A stretch of 64,000 nt of DNA, taken from NCBI RefSeq assembly GCF_003426815.1, contig NZ_QKYK01000029.1:1-64000 (forward strand). The letters are read 5' to 3'. This DNA comes from Desertimonas flava. GTDB taxonomy: Bacteria; Actinomycetota; Acidimicrobiia; Acidimicrobiales; Ilumatobacteraceae. Position 1 is the stretch's first letter. The number at the start of each line of letters is the position of its first letter. The notes under the pieces were generated by a model, which did no database searches, was not told the DNA's origin, and saw only the letters and a program-made list of their open reading frames with translations. The translations under genes and the position numbers were made by a program. Below are positions 1 through 8,189 of the stretch, one piece after another.

Positions 1-2
1 GG

Positions 3-341
3 CACGTGCGCCGCGTCGTCGTCGACGCCGCCGGGGTCGTCATCGACTTGGGCCGGCGCAGCCGGCTGTTCACCGGCACCGCCCGAGACGCCGCCATCCT
101 CCAAGGTGTGTTGGATCGGAACGGGCGATGTACCCATCCCGGTTGTGGCCGGGACTCGCATTGCCAGATCGACCACCTCATCGAATGGCAACACGGAGGC
201 AGCACCGATCTCGTCAACGCCGGGATCGGCTGCGGCCACCACAACCGCGTCAAATCCACCTCCGGGTTCTCGACGCGGCGCGACCCCCACGGCCACTGGC
301 ACACCTACCGACCCGACCACACCGAAATCCGCGCCGCCTGA
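3..341 (+). CDS. HNH endonuclease, 13E12/DUF222 type (C-terminal part only)
   Basis: This is the 3' end of a gene that begins before the window. The visible 113 residues hold an HNH nuclease core: a CTHPGC cysteine pair, then an IDHLIEW segment followed by GG, an Asn, and a C-x-HHN zinc/active-site segment. That order is typical of the C-terminal HNH domain of actinobacterial 13E12-repeat (DUF222) proteins. These are usually multicopy and possibly mobile, and their biological role is not settled. The DUF222 helical part would lie to the left of the window. The GTG at position 6 is probably internal. Confidence 0.8.
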   Translation, partial: HVRRVVVDAAGVVIDLGRRSRLFTGTARDAAILQGVLDRNGRCTHPGCGRDSHCQIDHLIEWQHGGSTDLVNAGIGCGHHNRVKSTSGFSTRRDPHGHWHTYRPDHTEIRAA

Positions 342-387
342 GCGCGACCCGGCCTGCCATGCTGCTTGCCATGCCGCGGAGCTCACC

Positions 388-1350
388 GTGAGCCGTCTCG
401 ATCTCGGCCGCATTCGCGCTGCGGTCGGATCGATCGATCCCGTCTTCCTCCAGTCGCCGCAGTTCGAGGCCCCGGCGCTCAGCGATGCCGTGGGTTGTGC
501 GCTCACGCTGAAGGTCGAGACGATGAACCCGGTGCGCAGCTTCAAGGGACGCGGCACCGAGACGGTGCTCGCCCGGCTCACGGCCGACGGCGACCCCGGA
601 TCCGTGGTCTGTGCGAGCGCAGGCAACCTCGGCCAAGCCCTTGCCTACAGCGCCGGTCGCCGCCGGATCCCGGCCACCGTGTTCGCGGCCGAGACGGCCA
701 ACCCGCTGAAGATCGAGCGGATGCGGGCGTTCGGCGCCGAGCTCCACCTCGAAGGCGATGACATCGAGCTCCCTCGGCGGCTCGCCCAGGCTCACGCCGA
801 GCGGACGGGGGCTCACCTCGTCGAGGACAGCCTCGACATCGGCACCTGCGAGGGCGCCGCCACCGTCGCACTCGAACTCCTCGACGGACCGGCACCGTTC
901 GACGTCGTCCTCGTCGCGCTGGGCGGGGGTGCCCTCGCCAGCGGCGTCGGACATGTCGTGCGCGAACTGTCGCCGGCGACCGAGGTCGTCACCGTGCAGC
1001 CGGCGGGCGCTCCGGCGATGACTCTGTCGTGGCGCCAGCGGTCGGTGGTCAACACCGAAACCATCGAGACGATCGCCGACGGCGTCGCTGGACGCTTCCC
1101 CATCCCGGAGGTGCTCGCCGACCTGCTCGATGTCGTCGACGACGCCGTACTCGTTTCCGAGGACGGCATCACGAACGGCATGCGAGCGCTCTACGAGCTC
1201 GCCGGCCTCGTCGTCGAGCCGTCGGCCGCGCTCGGCGTGGCGGCGATCCTCGAGGAGCCCGACCGTTTCCGCGGCCGCCAAGTCGCCACCATCATCTGCG
1301 GCAGCAACGTCGACCCGTCGGACTTCCGGAGCTGGGTCGCCCCCGCCTGA
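388..1350 (+). CDS. PLP-dependent threonine/serine dehydratase-like lyase
   Basis: A 320-residue fold-type II PLP enzyme related to threonine ammonia-lyase and threonine synthase. The Schiff-base lysine is K53 in the SFKGRG motif. An asparagine-containing SAGNLGQA loop follows (substrate/PLP ring contact), and a glycine-rich GGGALASG loop that binds the PLP phosphate. There is no C-terminal ACT regulatory domain, so it is the short catabolic-type form. The GTG at 388 is chosen because the SRLDLGRIR segment looks like a normal N-terminus and the frame upstream overlaps the HNH gene. The exact substrate (Thr, Ser or a hydroxy-amino acid) cannot be told from sequence. Confidence 0.8.
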   Translation: MSRLDLGRIRAAVGSIDPVFLQSPQFEAPALSDAVGCALTLKVETMNPVRSFKGRGTETVLARLTADGDPGSVVCASAGNLGQALAYSAGRRRIPATVFAAETANPLKIERMRAFGAELHLEGDDIELPRRLAQAHAERTGAHLVEDSLDIGTCEGAATVALELLDGPAPFDVVLVALGGGALASGVGHVVRELSPATEVVTVQPAGAPAMTLSWRQRSVVNTETIETIADGVAGRFPIPEVLADLLDVVDDAVLVSEDGITNGMRALYELAGLVVEPSAALGVAAILEEPDRFRGRQVATIICGSNVDPSDFRSWVAPA

Positions 1351-1379
1351 TCCGCCGCCTCCTATCGTGGGCTCCGGCC

Positions 1380-2432
1380 ATGCTGGAGTTCGTCATCGCC
1401 CGCAATCCCGACGAGGGATCATCGCTGCCGTATCTCATCCGGCTCCCCCTGGGACCGCGCGGCGTCGCGCTGAAGACCCGCGAGACGTGGCCACGGACCG
1501 CCAAGGTGTATTGCCATCGCGCCGACGAATGGCCTGACGACCTCGACGTGCTCGACCGGATCCCGGTCCGGTCGTGTGTGCGGCGCGGGGCGGCGGTCGA
1601 CCTGGTCCTCGATCGGGCCCGCGAGCACCGGTCACAGTTCGTCTTCACCCAGGCGCGCGGCCGCGAGGTGATCTTCTGGCAGAGCGCCCGTACGGCCAAA
1701 CAGGCCCGCCCGGCGGTGTCGGTGCCCACGGCGCGAGCGGCGGGACGAGTGCTCGAGATCGTCGTCGACAGCCACGAGCGCTACGCCTGGAACTTCGCCG
1801 GCCAGCAGGCGACCACGGCGCGCCGCGCCTTGCCGGCCGGCGATTACGCGGTCGAGGTCGACGGCTCGGTGATCGCGTCGGTCGAGCGCAAGAGCCTGAC
1901 CGACCTCGTGTCGACGTTGACGTCTGGCAAGCTGCGCTACCTCCTGGCCGACCTCGCCACGCTGCCCCGGGCCGCCCTCGCCGTCGAGGACCGGTGGTCG
2001 TCGGTCTTCAAGCTCGACCGTGTCCGTCCGGCCGTCGTCGCCGATGGGCTGGCCGAGGCGCAGGTTCGCTTCCCGACCGTGCCGATCGTGTTCTGCGAGA
2101 CCCGGCAGCTCGCCCAGGAGTGGACCTACCGCTTCCTCGGTGCGGCGCTGGCCCAGCACCACGAGGACACCCACGGCGACCGGCGTACCGCCGAACTCCC
2201 CGAGCCGGGCGAGGTGCCGCTGCCCACGGCGCCGGTCCACCCATCCGTTCGCACCACGTCGCCGGTCGGCCCGACCGCTCACCGCCCGCCCGTCGCGGTC
2301 GTCCGCGCCTGGGCGCTCGCCAACGGCATCGGCGTGTCGGACCGCGGTCGACTCCGTCCGGAGGTCTGGGATCGCTACCTCGCCGCCCACCCTGTTCCCA
2401 GCGACGAAGCCGGCGATGCGGGCGTGGGCTGA
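1380..2432 (+). CDS. ERCC4-type nuclease with C-terminal Lsr2-like DNA-binding tail
   Basis: A 350-residue protein. Residues about 125-255 form an ERCC4 (XPF-like) nuclease domain: EIVVDSHERY contains an early acidic residue (D130), GDYAVEV follows, and the ERK signature is present (VERKSLTD, E169-R170-K171). Residues about 305-336 (VVRAWALANGIGVSDRGRL) match the DNA-binding motif of the nucleoid protein Lsr2, including the RG dipeptide that would enter the AT minor groove. An ERCC4 nuclease guided by an Lsr2-type tail is plausible for repair or for trimming AT-rich DNA; that role is inference. The ATG at 1380 lies 11 nt after a possible -10 element (TATCGT, 1363-1368). The next feature is tRNA-Thr. 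Confidence 0.8.
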   Translation: MLEFVIARNPDEGSSLPYLIRLPLGPRGVALKTRETWPRTAKVYCHRADEWPDDLDVLDRIPVRSCVRRGAAVDLVLDRAREHRSQFVFTQARGREVIFWQSARTAKQARPAVSVPTARAAGRVLEIVVDSHERYAWNFAGQQATTARRALPAGDYAVEVDGSVIASVERKSLTDLVSTLTSGKLRYLLADLATLPRAALAVEDRWSSVFKLDRVRPAVVADGLAEAQVRFPTVPIVFCETRQLAQEWTYRFLGAALAQHHEDTHGDRRTAELPEPGEVPLPTAPVHPSVRTTSPVGPTAHRPPVAVVRAWALANGIGVSDRGRLRPEVWDRYLAAHPVPSDEAGDAGVG

Positions 2433-2455
2433 ACGCCAGTAGCGTGTTCCGTCAC

Positions 2456-2531
2456 GCCGGGTTAGCTCAGTTGGCAGAGCACCGCACTTGTAATGCGGTT
2501 GTCGTGGGTTCGATTCCCACACCCGGCTCCA
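2456..2531 (+). tRNA. tRNA-Thr (anticodon TGT)
   Basis: Full cloverleaf by eye. The acceptor stem GCCGGGT pairs with ACCCGGC. The D stem is GCTC/GAGC. The anticodon stem CCGCA/TGCGG encloses the loop CTTGTAA with anticodon TGT at 2489-2491. The T stem GTGGG/CCCAC encloses TTCGATT. The 3' CCA is encoded (2529-2531) after discriminator T. It reads ACA and ACG threonine codons. Confidence 0.96.
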
Positions 2532-2544
2532 CTTCGGGCCCGTG

Positions 2545-4410
2545 TCAGGCGGCGAGCGCCGGATCGGGGCCGGTCAACTGGGCGGCGGCGAGCTCGGCGT
2601 AGAGGCCGCCGGCGGCGACCAGTTCGGGGTGGGTGCCCCGCTCGACGACGCGGCCGCCGTCGACGACGGCGATCTCGTCGGCGGCGAGGACCGTGGCGAG
2701 GCGGTGGGCGATGACGATCGAGGTCCGCCCGGCCATCGCCACGTCCAGCGCGTCCTGCACGGCGGCCTCCGAGCGGGCGTCGAGATGGGCGGTCGCCTCG
2801 TCGAGCACGACGACAGCGGGGTCCTTGAGGAGCAGACGAGCGATCGCCACACGCTGCTTCTCGCCGCCCGACAGGCGGTGGCCACGGTCGCCGACGACGG
2901 TGTCGAGTCCGGCGGGAAGTGCAGCGACGACGTCCCACACCTGCGCGGCGCGCAGCGCCGATTCGATCTCGGCGTCGGTGGCGCCGGGCCGCGCGTACTC
3001 GAGGTTGGCGCGCAGCGTGTCGTGGAACAGGTGCGGGTCCTGGGCGACGACGCCGACGGCGTCGCGGACCGACGCCATCGTGAGACCTCGCACATCGTGG
3101 CCGCCGATGCGCACGGCGCCCTCCGTCGGGTCGTACAGCCGCGAGACCAGCCCGGCGATGGTCGACTTGCCGGCACCGGACGGACCGACGAGGGCCAGCA
3201 TCCTGCCCGGAGCCACTGACAGCGAGATGTCGTGCAGGATCTCCGTGGACACGGTGTCGTCGAGACGCGCCACGCCTTCGAGCGAGGCGAGCGACACCTC
3301 GCTCGCCGACGGGTACTGGAAGCGCACGCCGTCGAGCTCCACGCCCACCGGCCCGGAGAGCAGCGGCTCGGCGTCAGCAGCGTCGATGATGGTGGGCTCG
3401 AGGTCGAGCACCTCGAGCACGCGCTCGAAGCTGACGAGCGTGGTCATCACATCGACCTGCACGTTGGACAGCGACGTGAGCGGCCCATACAGCCGCTTGA
3501 GGTACGCCGTGAGAGCGACGAGCGTGCCGATTCCGAGCGTGCCGCCGATCGCGCTGAGGCCACCGACCCCGTAGACGAGGGCCGCCGCCAACGATGCGAG
3601 CAGCCCGAGCGAGGACATGAACACGCGGGAGTACATCGCCGAGGTCACGCCGATGTCGCGAACGCGGCCGGCCCGCCGGGCGAAGGCCTCGGATTCCCGC
3701 TGCGGGTCGCCGAAGAGCTTCACCAGCAGTGCGCCCGACACGTTGAAGCGCTCGGTCATCGTCTGGCCCATCTCGCCGTTGAGGCGGTACTGCTCACGGG
3801 TGATGTCGGCGAGTCGACGGCCCACCCAGCGCGCCGGCAGGAGGAACAGCGGAAGGAGCAGCAGGGCGAGCACGGTGATCTGCCACGACAGGACGAACAT
3901 CGCCACGAGCGTGGTGACGACGGCGATGAGGTTGCCGACGACATTGGAGAGTGTGGAGGTGAACGCCTGCTGGGCGCCGCGCACGTCGCTGTTGAGCCGG
4001 GTGACGAGGGCGCCGGTGTGGGCGCGGGTGAAGAACCCGATCGGCAAGCGCTGCACGTGGTCGAAGACCTGGGTGCGCAGATCGTGGATGAGTCCCTCGC
4101 CGATGCGGGCCGAGCACCATCGCTGCACCAGGCCGAGGACAGCCGAGACGACGGCGAGTGCCGCCACCACGACGGCGAGGCCGATGACGACCCCACGACG
4201 GCCGCTGACGATCCCGTCGTCGATGATGGCGCGGTAGATGAGGGGCGTGGCCGCGCCGGCGAGGGCGTCGACGACGACGAGAGCGAGGAAGACGGCGATC
4301 AGGCCGCGGTAGGGCCGGGCGAACGCGCCGATGCGGCGCAGCGTGCCCGGGGCGAGACGGTGGGCGGTGACGGACGAGTCGAGGGTGAATGACTTGAGCG
4401 CGCGAGGCAT
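2545..4410 (-). CDS. ABC exporter, fused transmembrane and ATPase domains
   Basis: A 621-residue half-transporter that would work as a homodimer in the inner membrane, exporting drugs, lipids or peptides. The first ~310 residues are a six-helix exporter domain. The ATPase domain has Walker A GPSGAGKST, signature LSGGEKQR, Walker B VVVLDEATAHLD with the catalytic Glu, and H-loop IAHRLATV, so it should hydrolyse ATP. The start at 4410 is preceded by a good Shine-Dalgarno (GAAGGAG, about 5 nt away). It is divergent from a MarR regulator, which probably represses both. The reading frame stays open upstream to 5250 but that part overlaps other genes and is not coding. Confidence 0.93.
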   Translation of the reverse strand: MPRALKSFTLDSSVTAHRLAPGTLRRIGAFARPYRGLIAVFLALVVVDALAGAATPLIYRAIIDDGIVSGRRGVVIGLAVVVAALAVVSAVLGLVQRWCSARIGEGLIHDLRTQVFDHVQRLPIGFFTRAHTGALVTRLNSDVRGAQQAFTSTLSNVVGNLIAVVTTLVAMFVLSWQITVLALLLLPLFLLPARWVGRRLADITREQYRLNGEMGQTMTERFNVSGALLVKLFGDPQRESEAFARRAGRVRDIGVTSAMYSRVFMSSLGLLASLAAALVYGVGGLSAIGGTLGIGTLVALTAYLKRLYGPLTSLSNVQVDVMTTLVSFERVLEVLDLEPTIIDAADAEPLLSGPVGVELDGVRFQYPSASEVSLASLEGVARLDDTVSTEILHDISLSVAPGRMLALVGPSGAGKSTIAGLVSRLYDPTEGAVRIGGHDVRGLTMASVRDAVGVVAQDPHLFHDTLRANLEYARPGATDAEIESALRAAQVWDVVAALPAGLDTVVGDRGHRLSGGEKQRVAIARLLLKDPAVVVLDEATAHLDARSEAAVQDALDVAMAGRTSIVIAHRLATVLAADEIAVVDGGRVVERGTHPELVAAGGLYAELAAAQLTGPDPALAA

Positions 4411-4459
4411 AGGGCTCCTTCGATGAAGCTGGTGATCTTCTAGTGATCGGATCTCATGA

Positions 4460-4472
4460 TGAGTTAAACTCA
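4460..4472. promoter_or_regulatory. Candidate MarR operator overlapping the marR -10
   Basis: Perfect inverted repeat TGAGTT-A-AACTCA in the 66-bp gap between the divergent ABC exporter and MarR genes. It overlaps TAAACT (4465-4470), a TANNNT -10 element exactly 6 nt before the marR ATG. A regulator bound here would block its own promoter; MarR proteins typically bind such palindromes. A direct repeat GTGATC also lies nearby at 4432-4437 and 4443-4448. Confidence 0.55.
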
Positions 4473-4476
4473 CGAC

Positions 4477-4950
4477 ATGGCCGGTTCTATTCCCGCCGAC
4501 GCCGGATCCGACGCCGAGATCGTCGAACTCCTCCACACGGTGCAGCGCCGGCTGCGCTCCGCCGCACGCGCCGAGCTCGAGCCGCTGGGGCTGACGCCGG
4601 CCCAGCTGCGGGCGCTGCGCACCATCGGCTACTCCCCCGAACCGATGCGGATGAGCGCCGTCGCCGATCGCCTCGGCGTCGCCCGGCGCTCGGCGACGAC
4701 GTTCGTCGACCAGCTCGTCGACGCCGGACTGGTGCAACGGTCGGCCGACAGCAACGATCGCCGCGGAGTCGCCGTGGCCACGACGGCGGCCGGCCGCAAG
4801 CTGCTGGCCACGGTGAAGGTTCGCCGCGCCGCGGTTGCCGGGTCGTTGCTCGGCGCGCTGTCCCCCGCTGAGCGGCGTCAGCTGGCCGACCTGTTGCGGC
4901 GCATGGCATCGGACCCACCGTCCGCCTCGTCGCCCGAGGGCCCGGCTTGA
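4477..4950 (+). CDS. MarR family transcriptional regulator
   Basis: A 157-residue winged-helix repressor. An N-terminal dimerisation helix (residues ~10-40) is followed by the winged helix: LTPAQLRALRTIG, the recognition helix region MSAVADRLGVARRSATTFVD, and a wing with SADSNDRRGV, matching the usual DRR of MarR proteins. It is divergent from an ABC exporter with a palindrome over its own promoter, so it most likely controls that exporter and itself in response to a small hydrophobic ligand. The mRNA is probably leaderless: TAAACT lies 6 nt before the ATG. Confidence 0.9.
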   Translation: MAGSIPADAGSDAEIVELLHTVQRRLRSAARAELEPLGLTPAQLRALRTIGYSPEPMRMSAVADRLGVARRSATTFVDQLVDAGLVQRSADSNDRRGVAVATTAAGRKLLATVKVRRAAVAGSLLGALSPAERRQLADLLRRMASDPPSASSPEGPA

Positions 4951-4962
4951 GAGCCTGGACCG

Positions 4963-5748
4963 ATGGCCGCCGACATCGAGATCACCCGCGACGAGTTCGT
5001 CGAGATCGTCACCATCAACCGCCCCGACGTCCGCAACGCACTGCGGTACCAGACCTACGACGAGCTCGAGCGAGCGGTGCGCTCTTCGACCGCGCGGGCG
5101 ATCGTCATCACCGGCGCCGACCCGGCGTTCTGCTCTGGCGACGACGTGCGCGAGGTGATGGGTGGCGGCGCCGAAGGTGCCGCGCCGACGGCGACGCCGA
5201 CGTCGTCGTCGGGTCCACGACTGACACCGGCGGCGGACGCCCTGCTGCACAGCGACATCCCGATCATCGCCGCCGTCAACGGCGCCGCGGTCGGCTGGGG
5301 CATGGAGCTGGCGCTGATGGCCGACATCCGGATCGCATCCGAGCGAGCCAAGTTCGGCGAGCTCTTCGTGCTACGCGGCCTGTGCACCGACGTCGCCGGC
5401 ATCGGGCGGCTGGCCACCGTCGTCGGCCGGGACACGGCGGCACGGCTGCTGTTCACCGGTGACGTCATCGAGGCCGAGGAGGCAGTCCGGATCGGCCTCG
5501 TCTCCGAGGTGGTCCCCCACGGCGAACTGCTGCCGACGGCGGTGGCGCTGGCGCACAAGATCGCCGCACGGCCGCCGCTGGCCGTGGCCAAGATCAAAGC
5601 AGGCATGCGGTCGGCGCTCGACCCCGACTGGCGCGAGCTCGGGACATGGGTGTCGTCGGCGCTCGGCGAGCTGTTCCGCACCGAGGACCACCGCGAGGGC
5701 GTCAAGTCGTTCCTCGAGAAGCGCCCGCCTCAGTTCGTCGGACGGTAG
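4963..5748 (+). CDS. Enoyl-CoA hydratase/isomerase family protein (crotonase)
   Basis: A 261-residue crotonase-fold protein. INRPDVRNAL is the N-terminal family motif, FCSGDDV contributes the first oxyanion-hole amide, and NGAAVGWGMELAL the second. The FGELF...DVAGIGRL stretch occupies the usual catalytic-Glu region, with one Glu kept. It would act on an acyl-CoA thioester in fatty-acid or branched-chain catabolism; the substrate is unknown. It follows the MarR gene by 12 bp and may be cotranscribed. Its last 19 bp overlap the end of the convergent LLM gene. Confidence 0.88.
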   Translation: MAADIEITRDEFVEIVTINRPDVRNALRYQTYDELERAVRSSTARAIVITGADPAFCSGDDVREVMGGGAEGAAPTATPTSSSGPRLTPAADALLHSDIPIIAAVNGAAVGWGMELALMADIRIASERAKFGELFVLRGLCTDVAGIGRLATVVGRDTAARLLFTGDVIEAEEAVRIGLVSEVVPHGELLPTAVALAHKIAARPPLAVAKIKAGMRSALDPDWRELGTWVSSALGELFRTEDHREGVKSFLEKRPPQFVGR

Positions 5749-6785
5749 GCCTCGACGACCGGCGCCAGCTGGTCGGGGCTGGCCCCGTGGAGGATCACGC
5801 CGTCACAGCCGAGGTCGAGCTGGTGACGCACGGCTGCGGCACATTGCCGCGGGCTGCCCGACGCCGATGGGGCCAGCCATTCCTCGGGGATCAAGGTGGC
5901 GACGTGCTCGAGCTCCCCGGTCGTCGCCACCTGATCGATCGCGCCGCGAACCGTCGAGACGTACTCGTCGGCGCGGAAACGCTCGAGCACGGCCGGGTCC
6001 CAGCGGTTGGTCGTCACGAGGAGATCGCCGTACGCCTGGAGATACGTCGCCATCCGGCCGACGGACTTCTTGAGCAACACGTCGTGGGGCAGGTGGTCGC
6101 CGAGCGTGGCGAAGCACGACCACACCTTCACCGCGGCGGGGTCGCGGCCGGCCTCCTCGGCGGCGCGCCGGACCGTTGCGACGCAGCGCGCCGTCGTCTC
6201 GTCGGTGAAATAGGTGTGGAGCATCACCTCGTCGAACGCCCGGCCGGCCATCGCCAGGGTGTCGGGGCCGAAGGCCGTGACGAGCAGCGGGATGTCCATC
6301 GAGAACCGCGGATCGAGCGCGAGGACCGGGTACGAACCGAGCACGCCGTCGTAGCCGACGATCACCTCGCCGTGCCACAGGCGCCGCATCAACCGGGCGA
6401 ACTCCTCGAGGTGCGCGGTGGTCACGGCGGACAGCCCGAGCGCCTTCTGCATCTGGGGGATGCCTCGACCGAGCCCGAGGACGAAGCGCCCGCCCGAGAG
6501 GTCGTGGAGTGTCGAGGCGAACGCTGCGGTGACCGCCGGATGCCGGATGTTGATGTTGGTCACCCCGGTAGCGATGCGCATCCCCGTCGACGCGGCGATG
6601 GCGGCTCCGGAGAGCCCCGCTGCCTCCTTGACGTTGAGGCGCTCTGAGATGAACGCCGTACCGAACCCCATGCGCTCGCCGGCCCGGACCTCGTCGAGCA
6701 TGACCGCCGACGTCGTCGCCCCGCCAGGCAGGAGGTAGTAGGCGAGTTCGTCGAGGCGCGGTGAGGGCGGCGCGGTGGGCTCCAT
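5730..6785 (-). CDS. LLM-class F420-dependent oxidoreductase
   Basis: A 351-residue luciferase-like TIM-barrel oxidoreductase. Recognisable parts are the VMLDEVRAGERMGFGTAFISER N-terminal strand, TGVTNINIRHP, and the GRFVLGLGRGIPQ segment that holds cofactor in this family. It most likely uses coenzyme F420, which Acidimicrobiia and mycobacteria make; FMN cannot be excluded. The ATG at 6785 is chosen because TACTGT (6793-6798, minus strand) is a -10 element 7 nt upstream, giving a leaderless mRNA. It is convergent with and overlaps the crotonase gene by 19 bp. Confidence 0.87.
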   Translation of the reverse strand: MEPTAPPSPRLDELAYYLLPGGATTSAVMLDEVRAGERMGFGTAFISERLNVKEAAGLSGAAIAASTGMRIATGVTNINIRHPAVTAAFASTLHDLSGGRFVLGLGRGIPQMQKALGLSAVTTAHLEEFARLMRRLWHGEVIVGYDGVLGSYPVLALDPRFSMDIPLLVTAFGPDTLAMAGRAFDEVMLHTYFTDETTARCVATVRRAAEEAGRDPAAVKVWSCFATLGDHLPHDVLLKKSVGRMATYLQAYGDLLVTTNRWDPAVLERFRADEYVSTVRGAIDQVATTGELEHVATLIPEEWLAPSASGSPRQCAAAVRHQLDLGCDGVILHGASPDQLAPVVEAYRPTN

Positions 6786-6792
6786 CGACCGG

Positions 6793-6798
6793 ACAGTA
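6793..6798 (-). promoter_or_regulatory. -10 element, leaderless LLM gene
   Basis: TACTGT on the minus strand, 7 nt before the ATG at 6785. No clear -35 is seen. Confidence 0.45.
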
Positions 6799-6876
6799 AC
6801 GACGGCGTTCGCTCCGGCTCGATCCGGCCGCACCGTCAGGGGAAGGGGGCGCGGCAAGCGGGCGGGAGGTGCTGGG

Positions 6877-6882
6877 TACCCT
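6877..6882 (+). promoter_or_regulatory. -10 element, leaderless secreted-protein gene
   Basis: TACCCT followed by 7 nt and the ATG at 6890. This spacing decides the start in favour of 6890 over the in-frame GTG at 6869. Confidence 0.45.
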
Positions 6883-6889
6883 CGGCCGC

Positions 6890-8077
6890 ATGAGGGCTAC
6901 ACGTTCGACACTCACCTCGCTCGCCGCGATGTCCGTCACGCTGACCGCGTGGAGCGCCCACGCCGGAAGCGTCGCGGCGACCACCGAGCCGGCCCCGGAC
7001 CCGTCCGACTCCCCGGCGTCCAGCGGGTTCACGGTGGCCGGAGCGCTCGCCGAACTGCCTGCCGACCTGGTCGACGAGGCGGCGGTCATCACGATGGCCG
7101 ACCTCGACGCCGTGACCGCCGCCGCTGGCATCACGGTCCCGGACGGCAGCACCGACGACTACCTCTCCTGGCTCATGACGATCACCGGAACGCCGCCTCG
7201 CGGGGACGGCGACAGCGAGATGCAGTTCCCGCCGGCCGTGGCCCTCCCGCCCATGAACCTGGTCCAGCACGCCGCGATGGCCGACGAGCTGGAGGCCGCA
7301 GTCGGATTCGACCTCGCCGACGTGTCGTGGTTCGCCGACGTCAGCCACCCGCCGTCGGGCTTCTCGGTGTTCGCCGGCGCCTTCGACGAGGCGACGCTTC
7401 CCGACACGCTCACACCCGTCGAGGACGGCATCGTCGGCCTCGGCGAGGGCGAGGACTTCTCCCAGCGGCTCGACGCGCCCAACCCGTTGAGTCGGATCGG
7501 GGTGCCGCAGCGGCTGGCTGTCACCGAGGGCCGCATCGCGGTCAGCCCGGACACCACCCTCGTGAGCGGGTGGCTCGGCGGTGCGAGCGGCGGCGAGGTC
7601 GACGACGACCTGGTGGCGGTCGCCACCGCACTCGACGAAGCGGGCGCGATCTCGGCGGTGCTCGGATCGCTCGGGGACCTTGAAGACACCCTCGGCCAGA
7701 ACGCCACGCCGGAACAGCGCGAGCAAGTGTTGGCTCGTCTCGGCGACATGGGGCTCGACGATCAGTTCGACGACGCCGTCGGCATCGGTTGGCACGCGGG
7801 CGACGGCCAGCCGGCGATCTCGATCGTCTACTCCCTCGACGACGACGTCGACGCCGCCGGCACCGAGGCCGCGGTCGACAGCGTCCGGCGAGTGTTCGAG
7901 GAGGGCACCCTGCTCCTCAACGCCGCGCCGGTGCCCGACTACCTCGTCCTCGACGACGTCACCACCGACGGGACGGTCGTCGTGGCGACCGTGCACCCAG
8001 GGCCCGAGGGCCGACCGGTCCATCCGTACCAGATGCTCGAACGTCACGACCTCCCGTTCGTCGTGATCGACGACTGA
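6890..8077 (+). CDS. Secreted protein of unknown function
   Basis: A 395-residue protein with a Sec signal peptide (residues 1 to ~28: Arg-containing n-region, LTSLAAMSVTLTAWS core, likely AHA cleavage site). A Pro/Ser/Asp-rich stretch and an acidic mature domain follow, rich in Asp/Glu with few Cys. I recognise no family. The acidic composition suggests it works outside the cell or at the surface. It is divergent from the LLM gene with 104 bp between them and ends 112 bp before the SigJ-like gene. Confidence 0.75.
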   Translation: MRATRSTLTSLAAMSVTLTAWSAHAGSVAATTEPAPDPSDSPASSGFTVAGALAELPADLVDEAAVITMADLDAVTAAAGITVPDGSTDDYLSWLMTITGTPPRGDGDSEMQFPPAVALPPMNLVQHAAMADELEAAVGFDLADVSWFADVSHPPSGFSVFAGAFDEATLPDTLTPVEDGIVGLGEGEDFSQRLDAPNPLSRIGVPQRLAVTEGRIAVSPDTTLVSGWLGGASGGEVDDDLVAVATALDEAGAISAVLGSLGDLEDTLGQNATPEQREQVLARLGDMGLDDQFDDAVGIGWHAGDGQPAISIVYSLDDDVDAAGTEAAVDSVRRVFEEGTLLLNAAPVPDYLVLDDVTTDGTVVVATVHPGPEGRPVHPYQMLERHDLPFVVIDD

Positions 8078-8189
8078 TCCCGTCCGCCGAGAAATCGGAA
8101 CGACCCCGTCACATCGGCGCTGGCCGAGACGTCAACTGGGCATGAACGCACGTCGACCCACCCCAGCCGAGTGACAGGGATCGGCACCG

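Noticed and set aside
1029-1379. Longer N-terminus for the ERCC4/Lsr2 protein
   Set aside because: It overlaps the PLP-enzyme gene in another frame and is Arg/Pro-rich; the ATG at 1380 starts the coherent protein.
2456-2531. Integration site (att) at tRNA-Thr
   Set aside because: No integrase and no second copy of the tRNA 3' end were seen in the window.
4411-5250. Upstream extension of the ABC exporter reading frame (to 901 residues)
   Set aside because: It runs antisense through the MarR and crotonase genes, has no domain, and the Shine-Dalgarno is at 4410.
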